From: Fretibacterium sp. OH1220_COT-178
GTDB taxonomy: Bacteria; Synergistota; Synergistia; Synergistales; Aminobacteriaceae
Reading direction: 5' to 3'
Length of the DNA: 64,000 nucleotides
NCBI RefSeq assembly: GCF_003860125.1
Contig: NZ_RQYL01000004.1
Coordinates: 1-64,000 of the forward strand
The notes under the pieces were generated by a model that saw only the letters and a list, made by a program, of their open reading frames with translations, searched no databases and was not told where the DNA came from. Shown here in pieces: positions 8,515 to 16,770 of this stretch (positions within the stretch are counted from its first letter, which is position 1; each line of letters opens with the position of its first letter). The translations under genes were made by a program, and so were the position numbers.

Positions 8515-8652
8515 TTTGACTCCTCCTTGACGGATAACGGGTTTTCCGGCACGCGCGCCGGAGCACTGCGCGAGGTCGGAGAAGACAAGGCTCCTCGGTG
8601 TCGTTGGGTTGAGTATATCATCCGAAGTGGTTTTTAAAAAGATTCACCCTTG

Positions 8653-9294
8653 CTATTGCCTTCCTTTTTCGATCCTTTCGGCCCTCTCCCGGAGATGTCT
8701 GAGGCGACGCTCGGTGGGTGGGTGCGAGTTGAAGCCGCTCCTTCCCGTAGCGTAGCCGTTGTCCTTGAAGCTCTTCATCGCATTGTAGAGGCCCCAGGGG
8801 CTGTAGCCCGCCTTGACCGCAAGGTCCATGCCGTAGTCATCGGCCTCGACCTCCTGTTCGCGGCTGAAGCCGCTCTCGGCCAGGTTCATCCCGACGGCCC
8901 CGACAATCTGGGCCGCGTCGCCGGCCTGACCGAGCAAAGCGCCAAGGATATTCCATCCGATGTTGCGCTGCATGCCCCGGCTGTAGTGTCCCCGTCGGAC
9001 GTGCCCGACTTCGTGTCCCAAAATTCCGGCAATCTCGTCGGCTGTCGAGAGGATACGCATCAATCCATAGGTGACGTGAACGGTAAATCTCTTCTGAGAT
9101 TCGAACTTCACCCAGGCGTTTGGGGCCTCGTCCTTTTCGTAGGTCAAGGCTACATCCTTGATATCGGCGGCTGCGGCGATGCGTCGCCACGCCGCCTCCA
9201 CGGTCGCAGCGTCGATGGCGGCTACAGCCCTTCCCGGAGTAAGAAAAACTGTCAGGAAAAGCAGCATCGTGAGAAACGACGATACTCGTCTCAT
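8653..9294 (-). CDS. Secreted M48-family zinc metallopeptidase
   Basis: A 213-residue exported protease. An N-terminal signal peptide (MRRVSS followed by a leucine-rich stretch, cleavage after about AVAA) leads to an M48 catalytic domain with HEVGHVRRGH (HExxH zinc site) and, downstream, the third zinc ligand within SREQEVEADDYGM. The C-terminal SHPPTERRLRHL is the usual M48 ending (HPxxxxRi). The start at 9294 has AAGGAGG eight bases upstream. Family members help with envelope protein quality control (BepA/LoiP type), but this one lacks a TPR domain. It is transcribed toward the aminotransferase and away from the RelA/SpoT-like gene. Confidence 0.88.
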   Translation of the reverse strand: MRRVSSFLTMLLFLTVFLTPGRAVAAIDAATVEAAWRRIAAAADIKDVALTYEKDEAPNAWVKFESQKRFTVHVTYGLMRILSTADEIAGILGHEVGHVRRGHYSRGMQRNIGWNILGALLGQAGDAAQIVGAVGMNLAESGFSREQEVEADDYGMDLAVKAGYSPWGLYNAMKSFKDNGYATGRSGFNSHPPTERRLRHLRERAERIEKGRQ

Positions 9295-9665
9295 GGATAC
9301 GACCTCCTTGTGTCGATGTTTCCCTTCGGCCCCCCGCGGCTGGGGGGATGTTGCCCCCATTTTATCGCATATCGGATGGCGAGAAGTAAGCTGAATTCGG
9401 CAAATTTGGCTCTCGATCCCTGCTGGAGTCCCCCGGTGAATTTTGTGTACGGCAGGAACAGTTTTTTGCTTTTTGGGGCGCATCCGTCACTTGCGGAAAA
9501 ATATTGCCCCCAATGGACGATATGTTTTCTTTCGGCCCGCGGCACCTCACGGATTTGAGGTGCTCCCGAGCTTTTCAATAGGGGATTCCTGGGTTATACT
9601 CTAGGCTGAGTGACTCTCGCGCAGATCATTAACAAAAGCGTGCAGTTCATTTTTGGACGGTGATT
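9295..9665. other. Divergent intergenic region, M48 protease / RelA-SpoT-like gene
   Basis: About 370 bases without a plausible gene. It contains a G/C-block hairpin around 9331-9348 within the minus-strand leader of the protease, two copies of TTGCCCCCA about 155 bases apart, a hairpin GCACCTCA/TGAGGTGC at 9542-9563, and a plus-strand promoter just after it. A minus-strand TAAAAT box near 9360 could be the -10 of the protease gene. Confidence 0.4.
9572..9600 (+). promoter_or_regulatory. Sigma-70-type promoter of the RelA/SpoT-like gene
   Basis: TTTTCA at 9572-9577 and TATACT at 9595-9600 are separated by exactly 17 bases. It lies about 65 bases before the start codon, directly after the hairpin at 9542-9563. 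Likely drives the plus-strand run to about 13.1 kb. Confidence 0.55.
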
Positions 9666-10760
9666 GTGTTGGATAGACGTCATGTCGACGAACTCAGCAT
9701 CCGCTATGTCGAGAAGCTTTCCCTCTACGAGGAATACGCCTCGCGAGTGCGCAATTTGGTTCAGGACCTGATCGAACGGGAGGATATCGAGGTTTACAGT
9801 ATCGAGGGATGGGCGAAGCCCCCCGTGGATGTGGTCCGTGCTCCGGGCGCGCGAGGGGATGAGAGGGACGTGGAGTTGGGTTCCGTTCCGGACCTGGTTA
9901 CGGTTCGGGTTCTTCTGCGTTTTCCCGAGGACGTCTATAAGGTGGAGGAGATCATTCAGAGCGAGTTTGATGTCGATCATTCCCGCTCCATCACATCGAG
10001 CGGACTGGAGGACCCTTTCCGTTTCGGGTATCCCGCCGTTGTCTATACCCTTGCACTCTCGACGAACCGATCCTCCTTACGGGAGTGGGGAAAGTACAGG
10101 GACATCAGCTTTCGGCTGGAACTGCGTACCATGCTGCAGCAGGCTTGGGCCACCATCGCTCCGCGAGTCAATCTAAACGTCGACTCGGTATCCGAGAAGA
10201 AACTCAAACGCAGGCTCGTCCGCCTGGCCGCGCTTCTCGAGGAGGCGGACGAGGGCTTCCTGTCCTTGTGGGAGGAGGCCAAGGAGGTTGCCGTCCTGGT
10301 CCCCCCGAGCTCGGATTCCGCAGAACTCCGGGAGACCACTTTGACGGCCGAACGGATTTTCGGGGAGGAGGAGCTTTACGCCTTCTTCAAGGCGGAGCCG
10401 AACCTGATGAGCCGATGGAACTCCCTGGCGGTGAAGGCCGGTTTTCCCATCTTCGTTCCGGCTCCCGATTACCTGAAGGAGAGTTTTGACTACCTTTATC
10501 TCATCCTTAGGACGGCGGGAATCGATACGATATCGGAGGTCCGTCGCTTCCTGGAGGAGATGGAGGAGAACGAACTGGGCTTGCAGCAGCTTCGGACCAT
10601 ACGCGAGGCCTTTGCCAAGGAAAGCTCGGCTTGGAGGGTAGATCCGTTTTCGGCGATCTTCCTCCTCGTTCTGAACCTCAAATGGGATGTGCTGAAGGAT
10701 AAGGACCTCGTGCACCTGAACATCAAACGGGGCTCCGACCGTATCGGGGGTATCGATTAA
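9666..10760 (+). CDS. Divergent RelA/SpoT-domain protein, probably not a normal (p)ppGpp synthetase
   Basis: A 364-residue cytoplasmic protein with the outline of a RelA/SpoT nucleotidyltransferase domain: PDLVTVRVLLRF (cf. DLxAxRI), GYPAVVY (cf. GYRSxHY), then YRDISFRLELRTMLQQAWATI followed by RRLVRLAALLEEADEGF, which parallels the FEIQIRTxLQHAWAEIEH...RLAxLLExADEEF block of stand-alone synthetases. Several catalytic positions are changed: E(I/V)Q in that block reads RLE, and HAWAEIEH reads QAWATIAP. The C-terminal 170 residues show no domain I recognise. GGACGG lies just ahead of GTG 9666; GTG 9660 would overlap that site. plsY follows 66 bases downstream. Confidence 0.65.
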   Translation: MLDRRHVDELSIRYVEKLSLYEEYASRVRNLVQDLIEREDIEVYSIEGWAKPPVDVVRAPGARGDERDVELGSVPDLVTVRVLLRFPEDVYKVEEIIQSEFDVDHSRSITSSGLEDPFRFGYPAVVYTLALSTNRSSLREWGKYRDISFRLELRTMLQQAWATIAPRVNLNVDSVSEKKLKRRLVRLAALLEEADEGFLSLWEEAKEVAVLVPPSSDSAELRETTLTAERIFGEEELYAFFKAEPNLMSRWNSLAVKAGFPIFVPAPDYLKESFDYLYLILRTAGIDTISEVRRFLEEMEENELGLQQLRTIREAFAKESSAWRVDPFSAIFLLVLNLKWDVLKDKDLVHLNIKRGSDRIGGID

Positions 10761-10826
10761 CCCCGGACAGGAGCGTTCGGGAGAGAGGCGTACGACGTTG
10801 ATTGTTTGTCTGGGGAGGAATGGACG

Positions 10827-11423
10827 ATGCGGGTCGCAATGCTCTGGATGATCGTCTCCTACTTTATCGGTTCTTTGCCGACGGGCTATTTGGCGGCCCG
10901 CATTTTCAGAGGAGTCGACATACGTACGGTCGGCTCCGGGGCTATTGGAGCAACCAACGTGCGTCGCCTGATGGGGCAAAGGTGGGCGGTCTGCGTTACC
11001 GTCATTGATATGCTCAAGGGGGCGCTGGCGTTGCTCCTCACCGCGAACTCGGCTTCCTCCGCTCCCTGGATGCTCTCGCTCTCGGCGTTTTGTGTCGTTC
11101 TGGGGCACAATTATCCGGTTTGGCTGAAGTTCAAAGGCGGCAAAGGCGTCGCGACGACGTACGGAACCATGTTCTTCCTTTGGCCTTACAACTCCTTCGC
11201 GATCGTCCTGATGTGCGGTGCCGTTTGGTATGCGGTCATGACGACCTCCCGTTACGTCTCCCTGGCCTCCATGACCTCTCTGCTGGCCATGCCTTTATTC
11301 TTTTGGATGCTGGACGCCCCCCTTTCCTTTATTCTCCTCGCCCTCTTCCTCGCCTTGCTGGCGGTGTTTCGGCACCGCTCTAATATCGGCAGGCTCTTAC
11401 GGGGACGGGAAAATTCGCTCTGA
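10827..11423 (+). CDS. plsY: Glycerol-3-phosphate acyltransferase PlsY
   Basis: Membrane enzyme that transfers the acyl group of acyl-phosphate to glycerol-3-phosphate, the first step of phospholipid synthesis. The 198-residue protein has several membrane helices and the three PlsY motifs: SYFIGSLPTGYLAA with GSGAIGATNVRR, GHNYPVWLKFKGGKGVATTYG, and a final HRSNIGRLLRG. ATG 10827 was chosen because GGGGAGGA ends eight bases before it. It sits in a plus-strand run between the RelA/SpoT-like gene and a TauE permease, with no clear functional link to either. Confidence 0.95.
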   Translation: MRVAMLWMIVSYFIGSLPTGYLAARIFRGVDIRTVGSGAIGATNVRRLMGQRWAVCVTVIDMLKGALALLLTANSASSAPWMLSLSAFCVVLGHNYPVWLKFKGGKGVATTYGTMFFLWPYNSFAIVLMCGAVWYAVMTTSRYVSLASMTSLLAMPLFFWMLDAPLSFILLALFLALLAVFRHRSNIGRLLRGRENSL

Positions 11424-11569
11424 TCCGCTGAGTCTTTTCGTCGTGCTCCATGTGGGCGGGCCTGCAGCTTGCCGCCCCTCCCGTCGTTTTCTTTCGGTGT
11501 CCAAGGGCCATTCAATCACTCGAAAAGGCAGTTGTTGAATTTTTTCCGCTCTGTCGGCCTTCTGGCCGT

Positions 11570-12334
11570 ATGGAGCGTTGTTTTGAGACAGGGGGCCTCG
11601 GGGTGAGGGAGTTTTGTTTTGCGGCCGTGGTGTTCGCCACCTATTGCATTCAGGGGGTTACGGGGTTCGGAGGAACGGTACTGGCCTTGCCGTTTGCCGT
11701 TCGGCTCGTTGCCGATCCGCGCGTGGTTGTCCCCGTCCTGACGCTTCAGTCCCTCATTTTTTGTGCGTGTTTTCTCCTGATGGATCGTTCCGGCGTCGTA
11801 TGGCGGAAGGTTGGAATCATGGTTTTTTATCTCTCGCTGGGCGCTCCGGTCGGCGTGTTTTTTTTCAAGTCCATACCGCCCTCGACCTTCAAGCCCGTTC
11901 TGGGGGCCCTCATCGTCGCCATAGCCCTGTGGGGGATTGCGCGTGCACGGTGTGCCCGTTTGGCTCGTTTCGTTCCGGGGCCCATCCTGAGTCGACTCAT
12001 GCTTGTCCTCGGGGGCGCCGTACAGGGTAGCTTCGGTTCGGGCGGTCCCTTTGTCATGCTCTACGCGGAGACCGCGTTCAAGGACAAGGGAGAGTTTCGC
12101 ACCTCCCTGCTGGCCCTTTGGTTTCTCAGTAACCTGATCGTCGTGCCGCAGTATTTTCTGGCGGGAATCGACGTCCCTCAAGTCCTTTCCCTGACCGCCT
12201 GGAGCATTCCGGCGGTGCTTGTGGGGCTTATCTTGAGTCTTCCATTGCACAGGCGGCTTGGGCAGAGATCCTTCCTTCTGGTGCTCTACGCTTTCCTTTT
12301 CCTGGCGGGGCTGTTCACCCTCCTCGCGGCTTGA
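11570..12334 (+). CDS. TauE/SafE-family membrane permease
   Basis: Predicted transporter or exporter of sulfur compounds or small organic acids; substrate unknown. About 254 residues with seven or eight hydrophobic segments and the family's glycine-rich QGVTGFGGTVLALPF near the N-terminus and GGAVQGSFGSGGPF in the middle, the two inverted halves of the TauE fold. The start is uncertain: ATG 11570 has no good ribosome site, while GTG 11603 has AGGGGG eight bases upstream. The last four bases overlap the TTG start of the next gene. A GC-rich inverted repeat between 11454 and 11477 could terminate plsY. Confidence 0.82.
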   Translation: MERCFETGGLGVREFCFAAVVFATYCIQGVTGFGGTVLALPFAVRLVADPRVVVPVLTLQSLIFCACFLLMDRSGVVWRKVGIMVFYLSLGAPVGVFFFKSIPPSTFKPVLGALIVAIALWGIARARCARLARFVPGPILSRLMLVLGGAVQGSFGSGGPFVMLYAETAFKDKGEFRTSLLALWFLSNLIVVPQYFLAGIDVPQVLSLTAWSIPAVLVGLILSLPLHRRLGQRSFLLVLYAFLFLAGLFTLLAA

Positions 12335-13092
12335 TCGTGGCGGCCGGCGAAACGGAGGAACGGTTCGTCCTGGACCTGGGGCCGCTGGGGGGCGGGAGCT
12401 GTCTGTGCACCGTACGGAGAAGTGTACGCGCCAGGCGACTGCGCTTGATCGTCAACGGTACGGGGCTGACGTTGGTGGTGCCGATGGGGCATCCTCCCCT
12501 CCGGGAGGTCGATGCCCTTCTTGAGCCTCATAAAGCCTGGATCGTCAAAAGCCTCGAAAGGGTGCACATTTCATCCGTGGCTCGTCACGCCGGTGACGTG
12601 GAGGAAGCCCCGCCAAAGCGGATTCTTCTGAGGGCGCTGGGGGAGGAATGGCGCGTCGTTGCGGCGGATTCCCCCGAGGAACGCCTGTCCGCAAAGGACG
12701 GCTTTTTGCGTTTGCCGCAGGACTTCCGTAAGGAGGAGGCCTTCGCCGCCCTAAGGCGCTGGGTGCTCCTCCGGGCCCGCCGGGCTTTGCCCCCTCTCCT
12801 GATGGAGCTGGCCATGGAGCATGGGCTCGCCGTGGGAGGCGTCTCGGTCAAGGCAATGAGGAGCCGATGGGGGAGCTGTTCGTCCAAGGGCAATATCAGC
12901 CTGAACTCCCGCTTGCTGTTTCTTCCCCCCAATCTGGTGAGGCATGTCCTTCTGCACGAGCTCTGTCACATTACGGAGATGAATCATGCACGGACCTTTC
13001 ACGACCGCCTGCGGGAGATGGACCCCGAGGCGGAACGCCACGCCGCCGAGCTCAAAGGAGGCTGGGGGTTGGTGCCGCGATGGGCGCGTTAA
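12331..13092 (+). CDS. YgjP-type M48-like metal-dependent hydrolase
   Basis: A 253-residue soluble protein of the YgjP (DUF45, WLM-like) family, predicted zinc peptidase. The diagnostic C-terminal block is complete: SRWGSCSSKGNISLNSRLLF, HELCHITEMNHARTFH with the HExxH metal site, and a closing hydrophilic tail. The N-terminal RRSVRARRLRLIV segment is also usual. TTG 12331 overlaps the TGA of the permease gene (translational coupling); GTG 12337 is an alternative. Its stop overlaps, on the opposite strand, the stop of a small cysteine-rich gene. Physiological substrate is not known for the family. Confidence 0.85.
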   Translation: MIVAAGETEERFVLDLGPLGGGSCLCTVRRSVRARRLRLIVNGTGLTLVVPMGHPPLREVDALLEPHKAWIVKSLERVHISSVARHAGDVEEAPPKRILLRALGEEWRVVAADSPEERLSAKDGFLRLPQDFRKEEAFAALRRWVLLRARRALPPLLMELAMEHGLAVGGVSVKAMRSRWGSCSSKGNISLNSRLLFLPPNLVRHVLLHELCHITEMNHARTFHDRLREMDPEAERHAAELKGGWGLVPRWAR

Positions 13093-13241
13093 TTTTTTTC
13101 CGGGTTCGTCTTCCTCGAGGACATGCAGCGGCCGCAACCGTGGCATCCCTTGGGGCAGGGCCTCGAGGTTCGGGTACGGCAATGGATGGCAAAAAAGATG
13201 CAGAACACGGTGACGCAGATCACGATCAAACCCCATGGCAT
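13089..13241 (-). CDS. Tiny Cys-rich single-helix membrane protein (FeoB-associated-like)
   Basis: A 50-residue product that is easy to overlook. Residues 4-19 form one hydrophobic helix (GLIVICVTVFCIFFAI), followed by a short loop with cysteines spaced as CPKGCHGCGRC and a charged tail. This layout resembles the FeoB-associated Cys-rich membrane proteins, but no feo gene is near. ATG 13241 is well supported: AAGGGGA lies eight bases upstream. It is the last gene of a minus-strand trio with the DUF362 ferredoxin protein 104 bases upstream. Its stop overlaps that of ygjP on the other strand. A role in metal or cluster handling is inference. Confidence 0.65.
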   Translation of the reverse strand: MPWGLIVICVTVFCIFFAIHCRTRTSRPCPKGCHGCGRCMSSRKTNPEKN

Positions 13242-13345
13242 GCGGTCGATCCCCTTCGCTTATTTTTCCAAGACGCGAAAGCAGCCGAAGAAAGTCCTGC
13301 TCCGTGCAACCTCGGAGGAGGGGGCTTCATCCCCGATTTCCGTCG

Positions 13346-14509
13346 CTATCTTGCTTTCAGCCGAGCACCCAGGCGCTCGATCGTTCGGAGCCAGCGGATG
13401 ACCGGGCTTTCACGGAACTCGATGGCCTGGACGGGACACATCTCGTGGCAACAGTAGCAGCGAATGCATTTTCCGTAGTCGAAGCTCAGAGTGCGGTTGG
13501 AATGGATCAGAGCCCCGGCGGCACAGACGGCCTCGCAGCGGCCGCAACCGATACAGCGGGAGGGAACGTGGACCGGACGGGATGTCAGGGCACGCTCCCA
13601 AATCCGGGCAAAGGGCAGGCGGGGCAGGAGCCTCAGTCCGCGAGGGGTCGGGATGTCCACGTTCGGAAAGACGTGATCCGGGGCAAAGTCCCCCGCCAAA
13701 TCGTCCTCGTTCAGGACGCACTGCGGGAGCCCCCTTTTTTTCGCCGCCAGCCACAGGGGAAAGTCCTCCGGAGCCGCTCCCATCATTCGGCCCAGCCAGA
13801 GGTCCAGCGCCAAAGCGTCCTTGGAAGCGGCCAGAACCCCGTAGGGTCGAGGCTTTCCGCTCGTCGGCCCCATACCGTCCATGCCGATGATGCCGTCCAG
13901 GATCGTCAGGGCCGGGGCGATTCCGTCATGGATGTCCAGAAGCAGGGCAGCAAAACGCTCGCAACTCAGGCCCACGTCGTAATGCCAGGAGGCCTTGCGC
14001 CGTCCGACGACGCAGCCAAAAAGGTTCTTCACGCCGAGCGTCAGAAGCATCTGGCCATGCGTCTTCATTTTGGGCAGATTGATGATTGCGTCGGCCTCCA
14101 GGACCTGACGGGAGATCTCGATCTTGCGGAATTCGGCGCCCTGTTTCGCGGGCATCGGGACCGGGTCCGTCAGTTCGACACAGGGGATCCCGAGTTCCCG
14201 GGCCACACTCATGAACCCGGCCCTCTCGGCTGCGGGCACGAAGGACTCGATTCCCGGACTGTCCGCGATGAAGGGACGACCTCCTGACTCCAGAACCTGC
14301 CGGGCTACCGCGCGGACGACCGACGGATCCGTCGTGACACGCCGTTCGGGCGCGTGTCCGGCCACGAGATTGACCTTCAGAAGAACCCTGTCCCCGCGTG
14401 CAACGAAACGGCCGATACCGCCGAAGTGCTCGAAGGCCGCCCGGACGGCCGAATCGACCTGGGAAAGATCGTAGCTCGATCGGCGGAGCAACAGAACCTT
14501 GCCGGACAT
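13346..14509 (-). CDS. DUF362 protein with C-terminal 2[4Fe-4S] ferredoxin domain
   Basis: A 387-residue protein. The N-terminal 300 residues are a DUF362 domain (VLLKVNLV, ADSPG, INLPKMKTHGQMLLTLGVKNLFG, DGIIGMDGMGPTSG). The C-terminal part carries two [4Fe-4S] motifs, CIGCGRCEAVC and CIRCYCCHEMC. Family members are common in anaerobes; the function is not firmly known, and a redox or methyl-transfer role is often guessed. ATG 14509 gives the expected N-terminus; its ribosome site is weak (CAGGG). It lies 20 bases after a small membrane protein gene and is followed by the Cys-rich micro-protein. Confidence 0.88.
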   Translation of the reverse strand: MSGKVLLLRRSSYDLSQVDSAVRAAFEHFGGIGRFVARGDRVLLKVNLVAGHAPERRVTTDPSVVRAVARQVLESGGRPFIADSPGIESFVPAAERAGFMSVARELGIPCVELTDPVPMPAKQGAEFRKIEISRQVLEADAIINLPKMKTHGQMLLTLGVKNLFGCVVGRRKASWHYDVGLSCERFAALLLDIHDGIAPALTILDGIIGMDGMGPTSGKPRPYGVLAASKDALALDLWLGRMMGAAPEDFPLWLAAKKRGLPQCVLNEDDLAGDFAPDHVFPNVDIPTPRGLRLLPRLPFARIWERALTSRPVHVPSRCIGCGRCEAVCAAGALIHSNRTLSFDYGKCIRCYCCHEMCPVQAIEFRESPVIRWLRTIERLGARLKAR

Positions 14510-14529
14510 CCCTGCCGTGGACACCCCTT

Positions 14530-14844
14530 TCAGGACTCTGCCCGGAGCTGTTCCCGAGTTTTTCGCTCGGTCTCCCGGTCGATCCGACTGTTGCGGAAAT
14601 AAAGGGCCGTCTCTATGGCCACAAGCGTAAAGTTGATGGAGTAGGGGATGAGCAGGAAGGCTCGAAATCCGTCGACCAGATAGACCTTTGCTATTCCGGC
14701 CGAGTAGCCAAGCAGGATCACCGAGAGAAAACCCAGGCTCTTTCCCCTGGCTGTACGTGCCCTCCAGGATTTGAGGATGGACAGAGGCCAGGCGGCTCCA
14801 AAGCAGACCAACATCATCGTCTCCAGAAAATGAACCCAATTCAC
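14530..14844 (-). CDS. Small membrane protein, PQ-loop-like
   Basis: A 104-residue protein with three hydrophobic segments. The opening FGAAWPLSILKSWRARTARGKSLGFL followed by GYSAGIAKV resembles half of a PQ-loop/SWEET-type transporter, where a proline lies in the first helix. No specific function can be given. GTG 14844 is chosen because AAAGGAG lies ten bases upstream. It is the first gene of the minus-strand group with the DUF362 protein, 20 bases apart, so the two are probably co-transcribed. Confidence 0.7.
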   Translation of the reverse strand: MNWVHFLETMMLVCFGAAWPLSILKSWRARTARGKSLGFLSVILLGYSAGIAKVYLVDGFRAFLLIPYSINFTLVAIETALYFRNSRIDRETERKTREQLRAES

Positions 14845-14896
14845 GAAGGGTGAGCTCCTTTCGGTTCCGCGCTCTCTTTCACGAGGCTGCGGGAGG

Positions 14897-14936
14897 TCGT
14901 TTCGTTCGAGGCCCCATCATAGCACATCGTTTCGTT
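14897..14936 (-). promoter_or_regulatory. Direct repeats around a minus-strand extended -10
   Basis: TCGTTTCGTT occurs at 14897-14906 and again at 14927-14936, 30 bases apart (about three helical turns), both followed by GAGG with one base of difference. Between them the minus strand reads TGCTATGAT, an extended -10, at 14916-14924. This could be the promoter of the small membrane protein/DUF362 unit with an operator overlapping it. Confidence 0.35.
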
Positions 14937-15039
14937 GAGGTGGAGTGCAGACGCCTCGGCACCTTTTCTCATTTCAATTTCTGGTTTACACTATACAACC
15001 GGAGTTCGTCCATTCTACGATGGAAGCGGAGGCGTTGCC

Positions 15040-16215
15040 GTGCAAGCATTCGATTATTCTTTTGACCTCGACGGCTATATTTCCAAAGAGCGTTTCGCCC
15101 GGTTGAAGGCGTTCTCGGCAGACAAGGAAACTCCTTTTGTAGTGCTCTCCCTCGGGGTCGTCGCCGGAAAATACGACAGCCTGAGGAAGGCCATGCCCTA
15201 TGCGGACATCTACTATGCGATCAAGGCGAATCCGGAAAAGGAGATCCTTAAGCTACTCATCGAACGGGGCAGTTGCTTCGATATAGCCTCTATCCATGAG
15301 CTGGATCTGATGCTGAATCTGGGGGCGGCTCCGGACCGGCTGAGCTATGGGAACACGATCAAGAAAGCGCGGGATATCCGTTACGCCTACGATAAGGGGG
15401 TTCGCCTCTTTGCCTCGGACTCCGAGGGCGATGTGCGCAAGCTGGCGGCCAACGCTCCGGGGAGTGACGTATTCTTCCGGATCCTGGCGGACGGGAGGGG
15501 AGCGGACTGGCCCCTGTCCCGAAAATTCGGAGCCCAACCCGAGGTGATCTTCGATAACATCCTGCTGGCGAAGACTTTAGGGCTGAATCCCAGAGGAATA
15601 TCCTTCCACGTGGGATCCCAGCAGAAGGACGTGACCCAGTGGCGCATGGCCATCGAAACCTGCAAGGAGCTCTTCGAGGCCACGGCGGATCGGGGAATTG
15701 CACTGGATCTGATCAATATGGGGGGCGGGCTGCCGGCGCACTATCGGACCCCGATCGAGGAGACCTACGTCTATGCCGCCGAGATCACGGACTACCTGAG
15801 GGAGTTCTTCGGAGACGAGTTTCCCCGAATCATCATTGAGCCGGGGCGCTATATGGCCGGCGACGCCGGTGTGCTCGTCACGGAGGTCGTCCTGGTGTCC
15901 CATAAGGAGCGGGAGGGCGGGCTCCCCTGGATTTACCTGGACGTCGGAAAGTTCGGCGGGCTCATCGAGACCATCGGCGAGAGCCTGCGCTACCCCATCT
16001 ACTCCGAGCGGACGGGGGAGAGCCGGGACTACATCCTGGCCGGGCCGACCTGCGACAGCATGGACGTGCTCTACGAGAAAAATCTGGTCCGTCTTCCCGT
16101 GAATGTGGATGAGGGAGACAGGCTTTACGTCTTTACGACGGGGGCCTATACCCAGACCTACAGCTCCGTCTTCTTCAACGGTTTTCCCCCCTTGAGGAGC
16201 TACGTCGTCGAGTGA
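15040..16215 (+). CDS. Ornithine/lysine decarboxylase-like fold III PLP enzyme
   Basis: A 391-residue alanine-racemase-fold PLP decarboxylase, probably producing a diamine (putrescine or cadaverine) from ornithine or lysine. Motifs: YYAIKANPEKEIL with the PLP lysine near the N-terminus, SFHVGSQQ, INMGGGLPAHY, EPGRYMAGDAG and GPTCDSMDVL, whose CDSxD element forms the active site across the dimer. GTG 15040 was chosen because CGGAGG lies seven bases upstream. The nearby arginine locus would supply ornithine, but there is no direct operon link. Diaminopimelate or carboxynorspermidine decarboxylase are less likely alternatives. The gene ends five bases before a convergent membrane-protein stop. 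Confidence 0.85.
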   Translation: MQAFDYSFDLDGYISKERFARLKAFSADKETPFVVLSLGVVAGKYDSLRKAMPYADIYYAIKANPEKEILKLLIERGSCFDIASIHELDLMLNLGAAPDRLSYGNTIKKARDIRYAYDKGVRLFASDSEGDVRKLAANAPGSDVFFRILADGRGADWPLSRKFGAQPEVIFDNILLAKTLGLNPRGISFHVGSQQKDVTQWRMAIETCKELFEATADRGIALDLINMGGGLPAHYRTPIEETYVYAAEITDYLREFFGDEFPRIIIEPGRYMAGDAGVLVTEVVLVSHKEREGGLPWIYLDVGKFGGLIETIGESLRYPIYSERTGESRDYILAGPTCDSMDVLYEKNLVRLPVNVDEGDRLYVFTTGAYTQTYSSVFFNGFPPLRSYVVE

Positions 16216-16220
16216 CGGAC

Positions 16221-16694
16221 TCAGAGGTCGAGGCCCATCCATCGCACCAGCCAGGGGTAGACCTCCTTGATTGGGGCGGGATTGATGCTGTATACGATGA
16301 ACGCTCCCATCGCCATGGTGAAGTGAAAAACGGAAAGGAAGAAGCCCCGATAACGATCGGCACGGGCTATCCGTGCCAAGGCGTATTCGCAGCAGACGAA
16401 GCCGGTGATGAAATAAAGGGCTTTTCCCGTGGCCGGGTTCTGGGCATAGGCCATGCAGCGCAGGACGCACCAGGCCGTCCAGCCGGTCAGGATCCAGGTG
16501 AGGATCAGGGAGATCAGGATTTGGACGAGCAGCGAGATGGGGGTGCCCAGACGTCCCATCGGGGAGGCTCCGTTTTCCATGTCCTCCAGTGCGTCGTAGA
16601 CGGGATGGAGCAGGGGCATGACATAGCGTGGCACCAGATCCGATAGGGCCCATGTCGCAAATACGAGCCAGCCGGCAAAGTCGAGGTAGTGCAC
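16221..16694 (-). CDS. Integral membrane protein of unknown function
   Basis: A 157-residue protein with about four hydrophobic segments (near residues 6-25, 60-80, 95-115, 125-147). No family is recognised. GTG 16694 is strongly supported by AAGGAGG six bases upstream; longer in-frame starts have no ribosome site. It converges with the decarboxylase gene, five bases between stops, and is divergent from the YjfB-like micro-gene. Confidence 0.7.
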   Translation of the reverse strand: MHYLDFAGWLVFATWALSDLVPRYVMPLLHPVYDALEDMENGASPMGRLGTPISLLVQILISLILTWILTGWTAWCVLRCMAYAQNPATGKALYFITGFVCCEYALARIARADRYRGFFLSVFHFTMAMGAFIVYSINPAPIKEVYPWLVRWMGLDL

Positions 16695-16770
16695 GATAGG
16701 CCTCCTTAATATAAAATGGGTCCGTTCCCCTGTCGGGACGGGGGGTTCAAGCCTTGAGGAGGTGAGCAAC

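Noticed and set aside
9291-9578. Possible small gene on the minus strand upstream of the M48 protease
   Set aside because: It reads in from the protease leader, has no ribosome site, and its product has no plausible features; promoter elements overlap it.
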